DNA of 64,000 nucleotides from an uncultured Pelagibacteraceae bacterium. Its GTDB lineage: Bacteria > Pseudomonadota > Alphaproteobacteria > Pelagibacterales > Pelagibacteraceae. Positions within the stretch are counted from its first letter, which is position 1; each line of letters begins with the position of its first letter. This document shows, one piece after another, positions 1 to 7,656 of this stretch. Below the pieces are notes generated by a model. That model did no database searches, was not told the DNA's origin, and worked only from the letters and a program-made list of their open reading frames with translations. The position numbers and the translations under genes were made by a program. The stretch covers positions 62,001-126,000 of the forward strand of contig CACGSX010000003.1 of NCBI GenBank assembly GCA_902575835.1, written 5' to 3'.

Positions 1-740
1 TGAGAGCACAATTTTTCAGCGTCGTCCCAGTTCATAGATTGATCCAACATAGTAGAAAAATAATTACCAATTGAAGTATTTGTGTCAGTTCCTTCTTTAA
101 CGAAATCTTGAAGATGTGGTAGTTCAAATTTTCCTTTGGTTAAATAATTTATTCCCCACATTGGTTTTGTGGCAAAACTAAACAAACTCGAAAGTGTTAA
201 TTTTGGAGGTGATGTAAATCCAGTTCTTAAATCTCTTTCACGATTTCCTCCTGTTATCGTATCAACAGTTAAAGCCATCACATCAAATTTTGCTGCTTTT
301 GCTCGTTCTAAACAAGAGTCATTTAATCCTCTGTCTTTATGGAAATAAAATTGAAACATTTTTGGTGTGTCTATTAAAGATGAAATTTCCTCAACACTAA
401 CTGTAGCCAATGCCGAAACACCAAACATCGTATTAAACTTCTTTGCAGCTTTTCCAACCGCTCTTTCTCCTTCGTAATGGAATAACCTTTGCAAAGCTGT
501 TGGAGAACAATAAAAAGGCAAATCTAATTTTTTTCCAAAAATAGTTGTCGACAAATCCACATTTTCAACACCTCTTAAGACATTTGGAACTAAGTCAACA
601 TCATTAAATGCACTACTATTTCTTGCATAAGTTATTTCATCATCCGCAGCCCCATCAATATAATGAAATATTGGAGATGGAAGCTTTTGTTTTGCCAATT
701 TTCTAAAGTCATAAAAGTTATGACAATCTTTTAATCTCAT
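1..740 (-). CDS. FMN-dependent alpha-hydroxy-acid dehydrogenase (L-lactate dehydrogenase-like), partial
   Basis: The reading frame starts with ATG at 740 and runs off the left edge of the window, so only about 246 N-terminal residues are visible. It belongs to the FMN-dependent alpha-hydroxy-acid dehydrogenase family (LldD, glycolate oxidase, flavocytochrome b2), which oxidises L-lactate or related 2-hydroxy acids to keto acids and feeds electrons to the respiratory chain. Visible family motifs include YIDGAADDE near residue 27, the FMN-contacting stretch SPTALQRLFHYEGE, QFYFHKDRG and LTVDTITGGNRERD. The catalytic His/Arg region near the C-terminus lies outside the window, so substrate specificity cannot be judged. 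Downstream minus-strand neighbours are unknown because of truncation; upstream lies a PagL-like gene 8 bases away. Confidence 0.88.
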   Translation of the reverse strand, partial: MRLKDCHNFYDFRKLAKQKLPSPIFHYIDGAADDEITYARNSSAFNDVDLVPNVLRGVENVDLSTTIFGKKLDLPFYCSPTALQRLFHYEGERAVGKAAKKFNTMFGVSALATVSVEEISSLIDTPKMFQFYFHKDRGLNDSCLERAKAAKFDVMALTVDTITGGNRERDLRTGFTSPPKLTLSSLFSFATKPMWGINYLTKGKFELPHLQDFVKEGTDTNTSIGNYFSTMLDQSMNWDDAEKLCS

Positions 741-748
741 ATCTTAAG

Positions 749-1234
749 TTAAAATTTTTTTGTAAAATTAAACATATAACTATTTGCCCCAGGATTTTTA
801 TCTCCAAGACTCGCATTAGAAATATGATTATACGAAATACCTAATTCAGAATTAGATGAGATATCAAATAATATCTGTATTTGTGTCTTAAATTCAATTT
901 CGTGACCTAAGTCCTTGCCATCTCCTTCGTCATAATATCCAACTGCAAAACTAGGAGAGAAAGTAGTTGAATTAGATTTTTGATTTAATTGATAACCTGT
1001 ATAAATATATAATGCATCATCAGCTGTTATCATTGCACCTGTCACAGGCTGAACATTTCCTAAGAAAATATCTTTGCTAGCATTAAAATTTATATATTCG
1101 GCACCAAATAGATTTGATCTCTTACCATCATCGCTGAAATCGAACATGCCAGTGTAAAAACTCCATTTATTTTCTGCGTTAGAAAATGAGACAGTAAGAA
1201 ATGAAATTATCAAAGTTTTAATTAAAATCTTCAT
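749..1234 (-). CDS. PagL-like lipid A 3-O-deacylase / acyloxyacyl hydrolase family outer-membrane protein
   Basis: A 161-residue protein with a clear Sec signal peptide (about residues 1-20, ending FSNA before ENKW) and alternating beta-strand character to a terminal phenylalanine, as in small outer-membrane beta-barrels. The C-terminal segment has the His-x-Ser arrangement of PagL (H137, S139) followed by an NPG turn. PagL enzymes remove the 3-O acyl chain from lipid A in the outer membrane. The residue 14 positions after the His, where Pseudomonas PagL has a catalytic Glu, appears to be Asn (N151), so activity is uncertain. It sits 14 bases downstream of ccmH on the same strand, probably as a trailing member of that transcript. 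Family assignment is from motif recognition only. Confidence 0.62.
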   Translation of the reverse strand: MKILIKTLIISFLTVSFSNAENKWSFYTGMFDFSDDGKRSNLFGAEYINFNASKDIFLGNVQPVTGAMITADDALYIYTGYQLNQKSNSTTFSPSFAVGYYDEGDGKDLGHEIEFKTQIQILFDISSNSELGISYNHISNASLGDKNPGANSYMFNFTKKF

Positions 1235-1248
1235 ATTAAAAATCCTGG

Positions 1249-1608
1249 TTACTTTATAGATACTTTTCTAATAATTAAAAGGCCGCCAAAAGCGAACAAA
1301 ATCAAAGGTATTGACCAGAGTAAAAATGTATTTTGGTTTAATTCTGGTTCATATACAATCCACTCTCCATATTTATTTTTTAAATAATCATATATTTCTT
1401 CTTCTTCTTTACCTTCATCAATCTTATTTTTTACAACAAGCTTCATACTAACAGCAAAATCGGACTGAGAGTCGTAAACAGATTGACCTTGGCATATCAA
1501 ACACCTTAAGTTTTTTGTAATTTGATCTACTTTGGTATTTATTTCATTAGCATAGGAAAAATTAAAACTAAAATATAGCAGCAATATTAATTTTAAAATT
1601 TTAAGCAT
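1249..1608 (-). CDS. ccmH: Cytochrome c maturation protein CcmH (CycL-type thiol oxidoreductase)
   Basis: A 119-residue protein with a signal peptide (about 1-20), the diagnostic LRCLICQ motif (C36 and C39) and a C-terminal membrane helix (about 94-112). CcmH acts in the periplasm, reducing or holding apocytochrome c CxxCH thiols so that heme can be attached by the CcmF complex. Its length matches stand-alone CcmH/CycL proteins of alphaproteobacteria; the C-terminal TPR module found in fused CcmH or in CcmI is absent here and not encoded next to it. It overlaps the end of ccmG by 8 bases, so it is translated as the last ccm gene of the operon. Confidence 0.93.
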   Translation of the reverse strand: MLKILKLILLLYFSFNFSYANEINTKVDQITKNLRCLICQGQSVYDSQSDFAVSMKLVVKNKIDEGKEEEEIYDYLKNKYGEWIVYEPELNQNTFLLWSIPLILFAFGGLLIIRKVSIK

Positions 1609-2131
1609 TTTTTTCTAATAAATTTTTTATTTCTATTAAATTTTCGCTTGTCAATGGACCAATATACTTTTTTATTATCTCATTTGTTTTACCACTTATA
1701 ATAAAAGTTTCAGGAACACCAATAGCTCCGAATTCTATTGATTTTGTTCCATCATTATCGGTAATAACTTCTGAATAAGGATTTCCAAGTGAGCTTAAAA
1801 AATTTTTCGCATTTTTTGGACTGTCTTTATAATTGATTCCAATTATATTTATTTTCATATCTTTTAATTTCATTAAAAACTGATGCTCTTCTCTACATGG
1901 TGCACACCAAGATGCCCAAATATTTACTACAGAAGGACTATTTTTATCAAATAAGTCTGAAATATTAATTATTTCATCAGAAAATAGTTTTTTTGCATTA
2001 AGTGAAAAATCTATTTTACTTTTTAATTTCTCGTTAGAGTAATCTTTCGATACGTTCAATCCCTTGAGCAAGATTATAAAAATTATTATTAATGTTAGTA
2101 GTAATCCTAAAAATTTAATATTTTTGCTCAT
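1601..2131 (-). CDS. ccmG: Thiol:disulfide interchange protein CcmG/DsbE (membrane-anchored thioredoxin)
   Basis: A membrane-anchored thioredoxin-like protein: one N-terminal transmembrane helix, then a periplasmic domain with WASWCAPC (active-site Cys pair about residues 76 and 79) and the cis-proline segment GVPETF. CcmG reduces the disulfide in apocytochrome c together with CcmH. I chose ATG at 2131 (176 residues); a GTG at 2146 would add five residues but is a weaker start. Either start overlaps the 3' end of ccmF (2115), which suggests translational coupling. The protein lies between ccmF and ccmH, the usual alphaproteobacterial order. Confidence 0.92.
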   Translation of the reverse strand: MSKNIKFLGLLLTLIIIFIILLKGLNVSKDYSNEKLKSKIDFSLNAKKLFSDEIINISDLFDKNSPSVVNIWASWCAPCREEHQFLMKLKDMKINIIGINYKDSPKNAKNFLSSLGNPYSEVITDNDGTKSIEFGAIGVPETFIISGKTNEIIKKYIGPLTSENLIEIKNLLEKNA

Positions 2132-3995
2132 TTTTTCTAATAACACTTAATAAACCACCAAAACCAATAAATATAGTTGAGATCCATATCCAAATCATTA
2201 AGGGTTTATATTGATATCTTACGTTATAATAGCCATCGTCTTTTAAAATATTAAATACTAAAAAATTATCTGAAAATAATGTTGTCTTAATATCTGCTTC
2301 ACTCGTAATAGTTAAAGGCTGCTGGTAAATCCTAACTTCTGGGTATAAAACAAAAGAGGAATTTTTATTTGTAACTTCAAAACTAGCTTTAAGAGATTTA
2401 TAATTGTCCACATCTTTAACATTAACTTCTTTTAATTTTACAACTTTTTCGTTAAATATTCTTTCATCTCCTACTTTCATATTTGAATTGAATTCATTAG
2501 AAAAAAGGCCATTCAATAAGATACTTGTGATTAATAAACTAAAACCAAAATGTGAAATTTTTTGGCTAATCGAGGACCTACTAACAAAAAAATCCTTAAT
2601 TGTTACTAATAAGAGATAGATGCTCAAAACTATCAGAGGAATAGATAACAAAAATGAATTTTCTGTTTTTGTTAAAATGACATATGAAATAAGCAATGAA
2701 ACTAAAAAAATAATTAAAATATTATAGTTAAACTTTTTTAATTTATCTTTAATCCATTTCAAACTTGGGCCAAAGCTCATGAAGATTAAAAAAGGAATTA
2801 AGAAAGGTATTAAAAGATTATGATAAAAAGGTGGACCAACAGAAATTTTTGAACCATTTAAAACTTCAAGAAAAATTGGATAAATTGTACCAACAAGAAC
2901 AACAGATAAAAAAAACATCATAAACCAGTTATTCACTAATATTGCGGTCTCTTTACTTAAAATAAAATTCTCTTTTGCTGTGTTTGATATTTTATTCTGA
3001 TTAAAAAAGAAAATTAATATAGACATCAATATTAGGATAAAGAGAAAACTTAATATAAATAACCCTCTTGATGGATCGTTTGCAAAAGTATGAATTGAAT
3101 TTAAAATTCCAGACCTAACAAGAAAAGTACCACTCATACTCAGTGAAAAAGTTGTAATTGACAAAATAATAGTCCACTCTTTAAATGAATTTCTTTTCTG
3201 TAATACAATTACTGTATGCAGGAGTGCTGTTAAGCAAAACCATGGCATCAATGAAACATTTTCTACAGGATCCCAAAACCAAAAACCTCCCCAGCCCAGC
3301 TCATAATATGCCCATATAGATCCAAGCAAAATACCAATTGTTAAAAATACCCAAGATACCAAAACCCATTTTTTAATATGCCTTGCCCACTTATCTCCAA
3401 TATTTCCGCTAATCATTGAGGCAAGTGAAGCTGAAAAGATAATAGATGTTCCGACGTAACCTAAATATAAAATTGGAGGATGAATAGCTAAAGCAGGGTC
3501 TTGTAAAATAGGGTTCAAACCTAATCCCTCGCTAGGAATTGGATATAGCGTTTTGAATGGGTTGGAAGTTAATAAAATAAAAACTAGAAAACCTGAAATA
3601 ATAATTTGTTGAAATAGTATCGTTAGAAGTTTGTATTTAGTATCTTGTGATCTTGAATTTAATAAAAAAATAAATAGAAAAATTGAAAGAACTAATAACC
3701 ACAATAATAAACTTCCCTCATGATTTCCCCAAGTACCTGAAACTTTATAAAATAAGGGTTTTAAAGTATGAGAATTGTTAAAAACAGTTTCATTACTAAA
3801 ATCTGAAATTACAAAAGCTGCAACTAGACTAAAAAAACTTACTGTAATCATTAAAGTTTGTATTGAAGTAATTAAAATAAAGTTTTTATCTAAATATTTA
3901 TTTTCTGAATTTGCATCCAAGTATGACTTAAAAATTAAATAAACAGATGCAATTAAAGCTATATATAAAGAATAATTTCCTAAATAATTAGACAT
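2115..3995 (-). CDS. ccmF: Cytochrome c heme lyase subunit CcmF
   Basis: A 626-residue polytopic inner-membrane protein with the features of CcmF: GTWGNHEGSLLLW near residue 87, HPPILYLGYVG near 172, and the tryptophan-rich heme-handling WWD-like motif LGWGGFWFWDPVEN near 234. CcmF receives heme from holo-CcmE and, with CcmH, ligates it to the CxxCH of apocytochrome c in the periplasm. Its length is close to the usual 630-660 residues. It starts 5 bases after ccmE stops and overlaps ccmG at its 3' end. Nothing appears truncated. Confidence 0.96.
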   Translation of the reverse strand: MSNYLGNYSLYIALIASVYLIFKSYLDANSENKYLDKNFILITSIQTLMITVSFFSLVAAFVISDFSNETVFNNSHTLKPLFYKVSGTWGNHEGSLLLWLLVLSIFLFIFLLNSRSQDTKYKLLTILFQQIIISGFLVFILLTSNPFKTLYPIPSEGLGLNPILQDPALAIHPPILYLGYVGTSIIFSASLASMISGNIGDKWARHIKKWVLVSWVFLTIGILLGSIWAYYELGWGGFWFWDPVENVSLMPWFCLTALLHTVIVLQKRNSFKEWTIILSITTFSLSMSGTFLVRSGILNSIHTFANDPSRGLFILSFLFILILMSILIFFFNQNKISNTAKENFILSKETAILVNNWFMMFFLSVVLVGTIYPIFLEVLNGSKISVGPPFYHNLLIPFLIPFLIFMSFGPSLKWIKDKLKKFNYNILIIFLVSLLISYVILTKTENSFLLSIPLIVLSIYLLLVTIKDFFVSRSSISQKISHFGFSLLITSILLNGLFSNEFNSNMKVGDERIFNEKVVKLKEVNVKDVDNYKSLKASFEVTNKNSSFVLYPEVRIYQQPLTITSEADIKTTLFSDNFLVFNILKDDGYYNVRYQYKPLMIWIWISTIFIGFGGLLSVIRKNEQKY

Positions 3996-4000
3996 ACAAA

Positions 4001-4423
4001 TTAATTATTTTTCATAGCTTCGCTGACTTCAGGAGGCATATAATTTTCATCATGTTTTGCTAAAATCTTGTCAGCATTTAGAAAACTTTTATCCTTTAAG
4101 AAACCTTCAGCAACTACACCCTTACCCTCTTCAAACAAATTAGGTACCGATCCATTAAAGTTAACTAATAATTCATTTTTGAAATCCGTAATTACAAAAA
4201 AAATTTCTTTATCGTTTATTTTAATAGAATTTTTTTTCACCATTCCACCAACTCTTATTTTTTGAGCATTTTTTATTTCATTAAGGTTTTTAATGTCTGT
4301 TGGAGACTTAAAATATACTACGTTTTCCTCAAGAGATTTAACCACCAAAAAAATTGTAAGAACTAATGAAATTAAAATTAAAAAAATAAAAAGAGCTCTA
4401 AATTTAACTTTTTTTCCGTACAT
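4001..4423 (-). CDS. ccmE: Heme chaperone CcmE
   Basis: A 140-residue heme chaperone with one N-terminal transmembrane helix (about 8-28) and an OB-fold periplasmic domain. The covalent heme-binding histidine is in the hallmark [11 protein letters not shown] sequence (H124). CcmE takes heme released via CcmC and delivers it to CcmF. It is flanked by ccmD (11 bases upstream) and ccmF (5 bases downstream). The histidine-containing HDENY form shows it is the classical system I type rather than the Cys-type variant. Confidence 0.96.
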   Translation of the reverse strand: MYGKKVKFRALFIFLILISLVLTIFLVVKSLEENVVYFKSPTDIKNLNEIKNAQKIRVGGMVKKNSIKINDKEIFFVITDFKNELLVNFNGSVPNLFEEGKGVVAEGFLKDKSFLNADKILAKHDENYMPPEVSEAMKNN

Positions 4424-4434
4424 GTGAATTTTAG

Positions 4435-4668
4435 TTAAACTTTAGATGTGGAAGTGTTTGCTAATATCTCTCTGTACGTTTTTTGCTTAGCTACTGATGC
4501 AAGTTTCTTTTCATCTAGTGATTTATAATTTTCCTCAAATTTCTTTTTCTCTTTAATTAAATTTAATTTTATTACCGCGTACAAGAAGCTAAAAGAAAAT
4601 AGAGTAAATATAAATGATGACCAAACGTATACACCGTATCCATTCATATTTAGTAGTTCACTAATCAT
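4435..4668 (-). CDS. ccmD: Heme exporter accessory protein CcmD
   Basis: A 77-residue protein with the CcmD pattern: a short N-terminus ending in [11 protein letters not shown], a single transmembrane helix (about 15-35) and a charged, lysine-rich cytoplasmic tail. CcmD helps release holo-CcmE from the CcmABC complex. It overlaps the end of ccmC by 4 bases (start at 4668, ccmC stop at 4665), a strong sign of coupled translation. CcmD proteins are poorly conserved, so the call rests on the YGxYVW motif, size and position between ccmC and ccmE. Confidence 0.85.
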   Translation of the reverse strand: MISELLNMNGYGVYVWSSFIFTLFSFSFLYAVIKLNLIKEKKKFEENYKSLDEKKLASVAKQKTYREILANTSTSKV

Positions 4669-5372
4669 AATCTATTAAGGCCTTTATTTTTAATCTTTAA
4701 CAGTTCTGTATTATATTTCATTAAAAATATCAAAAGTGAAAATAGAGCAAATGCCGCAGTCATTATAGCTAATGGTGTCAACATTGAAGAATGAATTGTT
4801 GTTTCTTCCAAAATTTTTACTGACGCAGGTTGGTGTAAAGTATTCCACCATTCTACTGAAAATTTTATAACTGGAATATTTATAAGACCAATAATTGCTA
4901 TTATTGAGCTAATTTTTTCTGCTTTACTAGTGTCTGTCGTAATCTTCCAAGAAGTAATGAACAATAAATAAAAAATTGAAAGTAAGAGCATTGAAGTTAT
5001 TCTTGCATCCCAAGCCCACCAAGTTCCCCAGGTTGGTTTTCCCCAAATTGATCCTGTAACTAAAGCTATTATGCTAAAAACAAAACCAGAAGGTGCTAAA
5101 CTTTTTGTTATTAAAGAGAAATTCTTATTTTTAAAAATAAAAACTCCAAAAGAAAGAATGGAAATAAATGAAAATATTCCGAGTGATATCCAAGCTGATG
5201 GAACATGGACATACATAATCCTAACTGAGTCACTCTGCTTATAATCCTCGGGAGAAAGAACTAAAGCTTCAACTAATCCAAGCAACAATACAATTATAAA
5301 TAGCGCAAATACAAACTTTTGTATTTTATTAATTATCTTTAAAGTATTATTTGGATTGAAATAATTAATCAT
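4665..5372 (-). CDS. ccmC: Heme exporter/handling protein CcmC
   Basis: A 235-residue inner-membrane protein with six predicted helices and the tryptophan-rich heme-binding loop WGTWWAWDARITS (about residues 124-136) that defines CcmC. It presents heme to CcmE for covalent attachment. It is the first gene of a six-gene ccmCDEFGH operon running leftwards. The ABC exporter genes ccmA and ccmB that usually precede ccmC are not upstream here; hspQ is, separated by 167 bases, so ccmAB must lie elsewhere. A strong hairpin occupies the leader between hspQ and this start. Confidence 0.95.
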   Translation of the reverse strand: MINYFNPNNTLKIINKIQKFVFALFIIVLLLGLVEALVLSPEDYKQSDSVRIMYVHVPSAWISLGIFSFISILSFGVFIFKNKNFSLITKSLAPSGFVFSIIALVTGSIWGKPTWGTWWAWDARITSMLLLSIFYLLFITSWKITTDTSKAEKISSIIAIIGLINIPVIKFSVEWWNTLHQPASVKILEETTIHSSMLTPLAIMTAAFALFSLLIFLMKYNTELLKIKNKGLNRL

Positions 5373-5417
5373 AATTTTTTATAACACATAAATTTTAGAT
5401 TAAAATTGTTCAAAATT

Positions 5418-5471
5418 TTCTGACCAAGAATACAGAGGGAGATAGAGGAAAAACAGTACTCTTGATCAGAA
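5418..5471 (-). ncRNA. Strong hairpin in ccmC leader / hspQ trailer, possible structured RNA
   Basis: On the minus strand, the arms 5471-5456 and 5433-5418 pair over 16 contiguous positions with only two G-U wobbles and no bulge. They enclose a 22-base loop made almost wholly of pyrimidines (contains UUUUUCCUCU and CUCCCUCU). On the plus strand the same two positions would be A-C mismatches, so the fold is better as a minus-strand RNA. It ends 46 bases before the ccmC start and begins 69 bases after the hspQ stop. No long U-run follows, so it is not a standard terminator. It could be a processing or mRNA-stabilising element, a leader regulator, or a small RNA with an anti-Shine-Dalgarno-type loop. 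Confidence 0.5.
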
Positions 5472-5539
5472 TTAAATATTTTATAATAAACAGATATGAC
5501 AGAGATTTGGGACAATTGTGTTTAAATATTGGCTATTAG

Positions 5540-5860
5540 TTAATTTGAAGGCTTGAAGTAGCTTGATCCACGCTTACCTGAAAAAATTTCATTAATTAGA
5601 GGGTGTTTTATAGGCTCTTCAGAGTCATCAAATAATAAATTTTGCTCAGACACATAAGCCTCGTAAGTAATTTCGTCATTCTCCGCTAGTAAATGATAAA
5701 ATGGCTGATCCTTTCTAGGTCTCACGTTTTTTGGAATTGATTGATACCACTCCTCTGAGTTATTAAATTCAAAGTCAACATCGTAAATCACACCTCTAAA
5801 ATCGAAGTGTCTATGTTTTACAACGTCTCCAATTGAAAATTTAGCTTTTTGAGTACTCAC
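5540..5860 (-). CDS. hspQ: Heat shock protein HspQ (YccV-like, hemimethylated-DNA-binding fold)
   Basis: A 106-residue protein that is almost entirely one HspQ/YccV-like domain: FSIGDVVKHRHFDFRGVIYDVD near the N-terminus, then RPRKDQPFYHLL and a C-terminal YVSEQNL followed by HPLINEIF. In E. coli HspQ acts as a specificity-enhancing factor for Lon and was first described as destabilising mutant DnaA. It stands alone, divergent from yciB and upstream of the ccm operon. Full length for the alphaproteobacterial form, which carries the extra HPLI tail. Confidence 0.9.
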   Translation of the reverse strand: MSTQKAKFSIGDVVKHRHFDFRGVIYDVDFEFNNSEEWYQSIPKNVRPRKDQPFYHLLAENDEITYEAYVSEQNLLFDDSEEPIKHPLINEIFSGKRGSSYFKPSN

Positions 5861-5938
5861 GACATTAAATATGGATATTTGATGAAAAAAATCAATAAAA
5901 AAAATATAAATGTTTTATTAATCTGTTAATATGTAGCA

Positions 5939-6490
5939 GTGAATAAATCACTTCTAAAATTCATTACAGACGTTGGGCCTTTAGCTATTTTTTTCTTCTT
6001 TTATTATAACAGTGATAAAAATTTAAAAGTTGCAATACCACCTCTAATTGTCGCAACAATAATTTCTGTTCTATTGGTTTGGATACTGGAAAAAAAAGTT
6101 CCGATGGTTCCTTTGTTAGGAGGAATTTTAATTACTCTATTTGGAGGTTTAACAATTTATTTTGATAATCCAATTTTTATTTATATGAAACCCACTATTA
6201 TAAATATTTTATTTGCCTTAGCTTTATTCTTTGGAAAATACTTCACCAATGAACCAGTTTTAAAATTAATACTTGGAAAAACACTGCCAATGTCTGATGA
6301 AGGTTGGAAAATTTTAAATAACAGATGGACTTATTTTTTTATTTTTTTAGCTATATTAAATGAAATTGTTTGGAGAACTCAAACAGAGGAATTTTGGGTT
6401 AACTTTAAAGTTTGGGGAATGCTACCAATTACATTCATTTTTACTGCTTCACAGGTTGGGTTGATTAATAAACACAAATTAAATGAGTAA
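5939..6490 (+). CDS. yciB: Inner-membrane septation-type protein YciB/IspZ
   Basis: A 183-residue membrane protein with about five helices. It begins with the family signature KFITDVGPLAIFFFFYY and has the conserved WRTQTEEFWVNFKVWGMLP stretch near residue 148. YciB (IspZ, 'septation protein A') interacts with cell-division and elongation proteins and affects envelope integrity. The start is GTG at 5939, because the ATG at 5931 is immediately followed by a stop. It overlaps the next gene by 8 bases. Confidence 0.92.
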   Translation: MNKSLLKFITDVGPLAIFFFFYYNSDKNLKVAIPPLIVATIISVLLVWILEKKVPMVPLLGGILITLFGGLTIYFDNPIFIYMKPTIINILFALALFFGKYFTNEPVLKLILGKTLPMSDEGWKILNNRWTYFFIFLAILNEIVWRTQTEEFWVNFKVWGMLPITFIFTASQVGLINKHKLNE

Positions 6491-6818
6491 TTTAAAATTA
6501 GTAATAAATAATTCAAATAAAGAACAAAACCAAAGGTATTTTTTTGAAAAAAAAGAACTAAAAATTATATTAGACCTATATGCTAAAATGGTATCTGAAG
6601 GATCTTGGAAAGACTATGGCCTCTCAATATCAAGTAAAAGAGTAAGTTTTAGTATTTTTAAAAATGCAGCAGAAAAAGCTATCTACAACATTTGTAAAAA
6701 TTTTAAACCTTCTAATAAGAATTTGAAATATTTAATAACTGATAGAAATGGTAAAATTTTAAATAATGCTTATGATTTAGAAATACTTCTAAAAAAAACA
6801 AATTGGAAAAAACTATAG
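6483..6818 (+). CDS. DUF2794 family protein
   Basis: A 111-residue soluble protein of the alphaproteobacteria-specific DUF2794 family, recognised by FEKKELKIILDLYAKMVSEG followed by WKDYGLSISSKRVSFSIF and the weakly basic C-terminal half. Function is unknown; the family is short, single-domain and widespread in alphaproteobacteria. It overlaps yciB, so the two are probably co-translated. Its end is 7 bases from the convergent BI-1-like gene. Confidence 0.75.
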   Translation: MSNLKLVINNSNKEQNQRYFFEKKELKIILDLYAKMVSEGSWKDYGLSISSKRVSFSIFKNAAEKAIYNICKNFKPSNKNLKYLITDRNGKILNNAYDLEILLKKTNWKKL

Positions 6819-6825
6819 TTTTTGA

Positions 6826-7584
6826 TTATCTTCTTTGACCGAACAATCTTAAAAGCATTATAAATAAATTTATAAAATCTAAGTATAATGTTAAAGCTCC
6901 CATAACAGCTTTCTTGCCAATTACTTCACCTGAATCTGATGCTACGTACATATTCTTAATTTTTTGTGTATCGTATGCAGTTAATCCAACAAATATAAGA
7001 ACTCCAATGATTGAAATAGCAAAGTACATCATTGAAGATTTTAAGAAAATATTTACTAAAGACGCGATTATAATACCGATCAAACCCATCATTAGGAATG
7101 ATCCAAATTTTGTGAGGTCTCTTTTAGTTGTGTAACCATATATACTCATAGCTCCAAATGTTGCTGAAGATATGAAAAATACTCTCGTCACACTAAGTCC
7201 TGTGTAAACTAATAAAATTGATGATAGTGATAAACCCATCAAGGCTGCAAAAATCCAAAAAGTCGTTTGAGCTTTTGAAGAACTCATTTTATTTATCCCA
7301 AAACTCATATAAAAAACAATTCCTAGAGGAGCTAACATAACCACCCATTTCAATCCTGATAGATAAATTGCATTTCCGAACTCAGTTAAAGCAACTATTG
7401 ATCCACTTGCATCAGTAACTACTGACATTTTAAAAGATAGCAATGCTATTATTCCTGTTAACAAAACTCCAGTTGCCATGTAGTTGTAAACTTTAAGCAT
7501 GTAGGCTCTAAGGCCTTCATCCATCACAACAGCTTTTTTTGCAGTCGTTGATCTATTTAGGATATTGTCTCTATTGAATTCCAT
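6826..7584 (-). CDS. Bax inhibitor-1 / YccA family membrane protein
   Basis: A seven-helix membrane protein of the BI-1/YccA (TMBIM) family. The C-terminal signature is intact: YDTQKIKNMY with the conserved Asp, then TLYLDFINLFIMLLRLFGQRR. Bacterial members include YbhL, YccA (an FtsH modulator) and the pH-sensitive calcium leak channel BsYetJ; the actual role here is unknown. I chose ATG at 7584 (MEFNRDN), giving 252 residues, because this is the usual alphaproteobacterial N-terminus. An upstream start at 7620 adds a hydrophobic 12-residue extension with no support. Single-gene unit convergent with DUF2794. Confidence 0.9.
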   Translation of the reverse strand: MEFNRDNILNRSTTAKKAVVMDEGLRAYMLKVYNYMATGVLLTGIIALLSFKMSVVTDASGSIVALTEFGNAIYLSGLKWVVMLAPLGIVFYMSFGINKMSSSKAQTTFWIFAALMGLSLSSILLVYTGLSVTRVFFISSATFGAMSIYGYTTKRDLTKFGSFLMMGLIGIIIASLVNIFLKSSMMYFAISIIGVLIFVGLTAYDTQKIKNMYVASDSGEVIGKKAVMGALTLYLDFINLFIMLLRLFGQRR

Positions 7585-7656
7585 AATTAAATATATAGTA
7601 ATAAATTTTAAATTTTTCAAGCAGTCAAAATATAGGTAACAAATACTTAATATTTA

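Noticed and set aside
6808-6823. Palindrome AAAAACTA/TAGTTTTT between convergent DUF2794 and BI-1 genes
   Set aside because: It is only AT-rich with one G-C pair per arm and overlaps coding sequence, so too weak to call a terminator.
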